From JAEYZS01 sp964469265 (lineage in GTDB: Bacteria > Bdellovibrionota > Bdellovibrionia > Bdellovibrionales > JAEYZS01), in the NCBI GenBank assembly GCA_964469265.1, contig CAYXYF010000007.1, forward strand, positions 1-64,000: a stretch of DNA of 64,000 nucleotides, in the 5' to 3' direction. Positions 63,482 to 64,000 of this stretch are shown piece by piece. The translations under genes and the position numbers were made by a program. The notes beneath the pieces were generated by a model that saw only the letters and a program-made list of their open reading frames with translations, was not told the origin of the DNA and did not search any database. The first letter of the stretch is position 1; every line of letters starts with the position of its first letter.

Positions 63482-64000
63482 ATGACGGCTTCTAATATAA
63501 TTAATCCTATGATTTATATCGCTTCTATTGCTCTATTCATAACAACGTTGTTATTTGCAGTGGTTCCTATTGTTTGGGAAAAACGATCTCTTCAACTCAA
63601 CCCGCTTTTGAGTTTTTGCAGCGGAGTTCTTATTGCTACGGCTTTTCTTCATATGTTACCTAGTGCAATCCAACTCAGTGGCTCCAACGCAGGGTTTTAT
63701 GTTCTTCTTGGATTCTTGATCCTCTATATCACTGAACGCTTTATTATGGTTCACCCATGCCAAGAACATGGCTGTGTATCGCATACGGTCGGAGTCTCGG
63801 CGTTTATTGGTCTATCTCTTCATTGTATCTTAACTGGGTTTTCAGTGGGAATTGCAATCCAGTCTACAGAGACAATTCAGATTCTAACACCCTTTTTGAC
63901 AGCGGTTATTGCACATAAAATTCCTGAGAGCTTTTCGCTTTCAACTCTACTCATTAAGTCCAATCTTAAAAATCGAAATGTCGTATGGTTTATATTGCTT
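63482..64000 (+). CDS. ZIP-family metal transporter, 3' end outside window
   Basis: From ATG 63482 the frame stays open to the last base (173 residues). The protein starts as a membrane helix (IYIASIALFITTLLFAVV), then has further helices and the ZIP motifs in helices 4 and 5: SLHCILTGFSVGIAI, and IAHKIPESFSLSTLL. The canonical HxxDG and HExPHE forms are altered (HCILTG, HKIPES), so metal choice is unclear. A histidine-cysteine-rich loop (HPCQEHGCVSH) precedes them. The start could also be ATG 63509. It follows rarD by four bases. Confidence 0.85.
   Translation, partial: MTASNIINPMIYIASIALFITTLLFAVVPIVWEKRSLQLNPLLSFCSGVLIATAFLHMLPSAIQLSGSNAGFYVLLGFLILYITERFIMVHPCQEHGCVSHTVGVSAFIGLSLHCILTGFSVGIAIQSTETIQILTPFLTAVIAHKIPESFSLSTLLIKSNLKNRNVVWFILL

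Overview
The window is a chromosomal stretch of a Gram-negative bacterium with low to moderate GC. Markers of a double membrane are LptD, a beta-barrel outer-membrane protein, many lipoproteins and Sec-type signal peptides. Gene content (class III adenylate cyclase with CHASE2, HD-GYP-like protein, AgmX/PglI-type C-terminal domain, VKOR-DsbA fusion, M64 and trypsin-like secreted peptidases, very long coiled-coil proteins, frequent TTG and GTG starts) fits Bdellovibrionota/Oligoflexia or a related delta-type lineage. This assignment is inference and no rRNA is present to test it. A run of 100 N (40942-41041) shows that this is a scaffolded draft. There are no transposases, phage genes or CRISPR arrays.

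Layout. 1-6358: FixI/CcoI-like metal P-type ATPase (cut by the window edge), FNR-like regulator, DEAD-box helicase, and a cyclic-nucleotide-binding protein overlapping pyruvate kinase. 6404-14659: a long coiled-coil protein, then a tight operon of beta-barrel protein, 1009-residue lipoprotein and small SurA-N-like lipoprotein, then a FecR-like and TPR pair. 14702-20796: argS, GYF_2-like protein, VKOR-DsbA fusion, a membrane-tailed unknown, a coiled-coil protein and a STAS protein. 20863-26628: rsmI, CHASE2 adenylate cyclase, lptD. 26633-32121: the classical translation block rpsP-khpA-rimM-trmD-rplS-rnhB-yraN with ffh upstream. 32253-35216: ABC-2 exporter, trhO and initiator tRNA. 35217-43289: a structured tRNA-derived repeat, small secreted unknowns, rhodanese, DUF488 protein, DadA-like oxidoreductase, and a peptidase-rich section around the assembly gap. 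43490-46434: stress and copper-storage genes, AgmX-type protein, lytic transglycosylase. 46626-51492: two large paralogous exported membrane proteins that share a C-terminal TCSRLFQ tail, then an M23 peptidase. 51583-64000: thioesterase, a leader and attenuator-like region, a phosphorelay pair (hybrid kinase with Hpt plus single receiver), a phosphodiesterase-fold nuclease family protein, a YdjM-like protein, an alpha/beta hydrolase lipoprotein, trpS, an HD-GYP-like protein, rarD and a partial ZIP transporter.

How the parts relate. Nucleotide signalling recurs: one gene makes cAMP, one may bind it and is translationally coupled to pyk, and an HD-GYP-like protein may handle c-di-GMP. Envelope work recurs too: LPS assembly, disulfide formation, peptidoglycan hydrolases and lipoproteins. 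The strongest candidates for something undescribed are the TCSRLFQ-tailed paralog pair next to two cell-wall enzymes, the barrel/giant-lipoprotein/SurA-N-like operon, and the split tRNA-fMet duplication carrying an 81-nt hairpin-rich insert.
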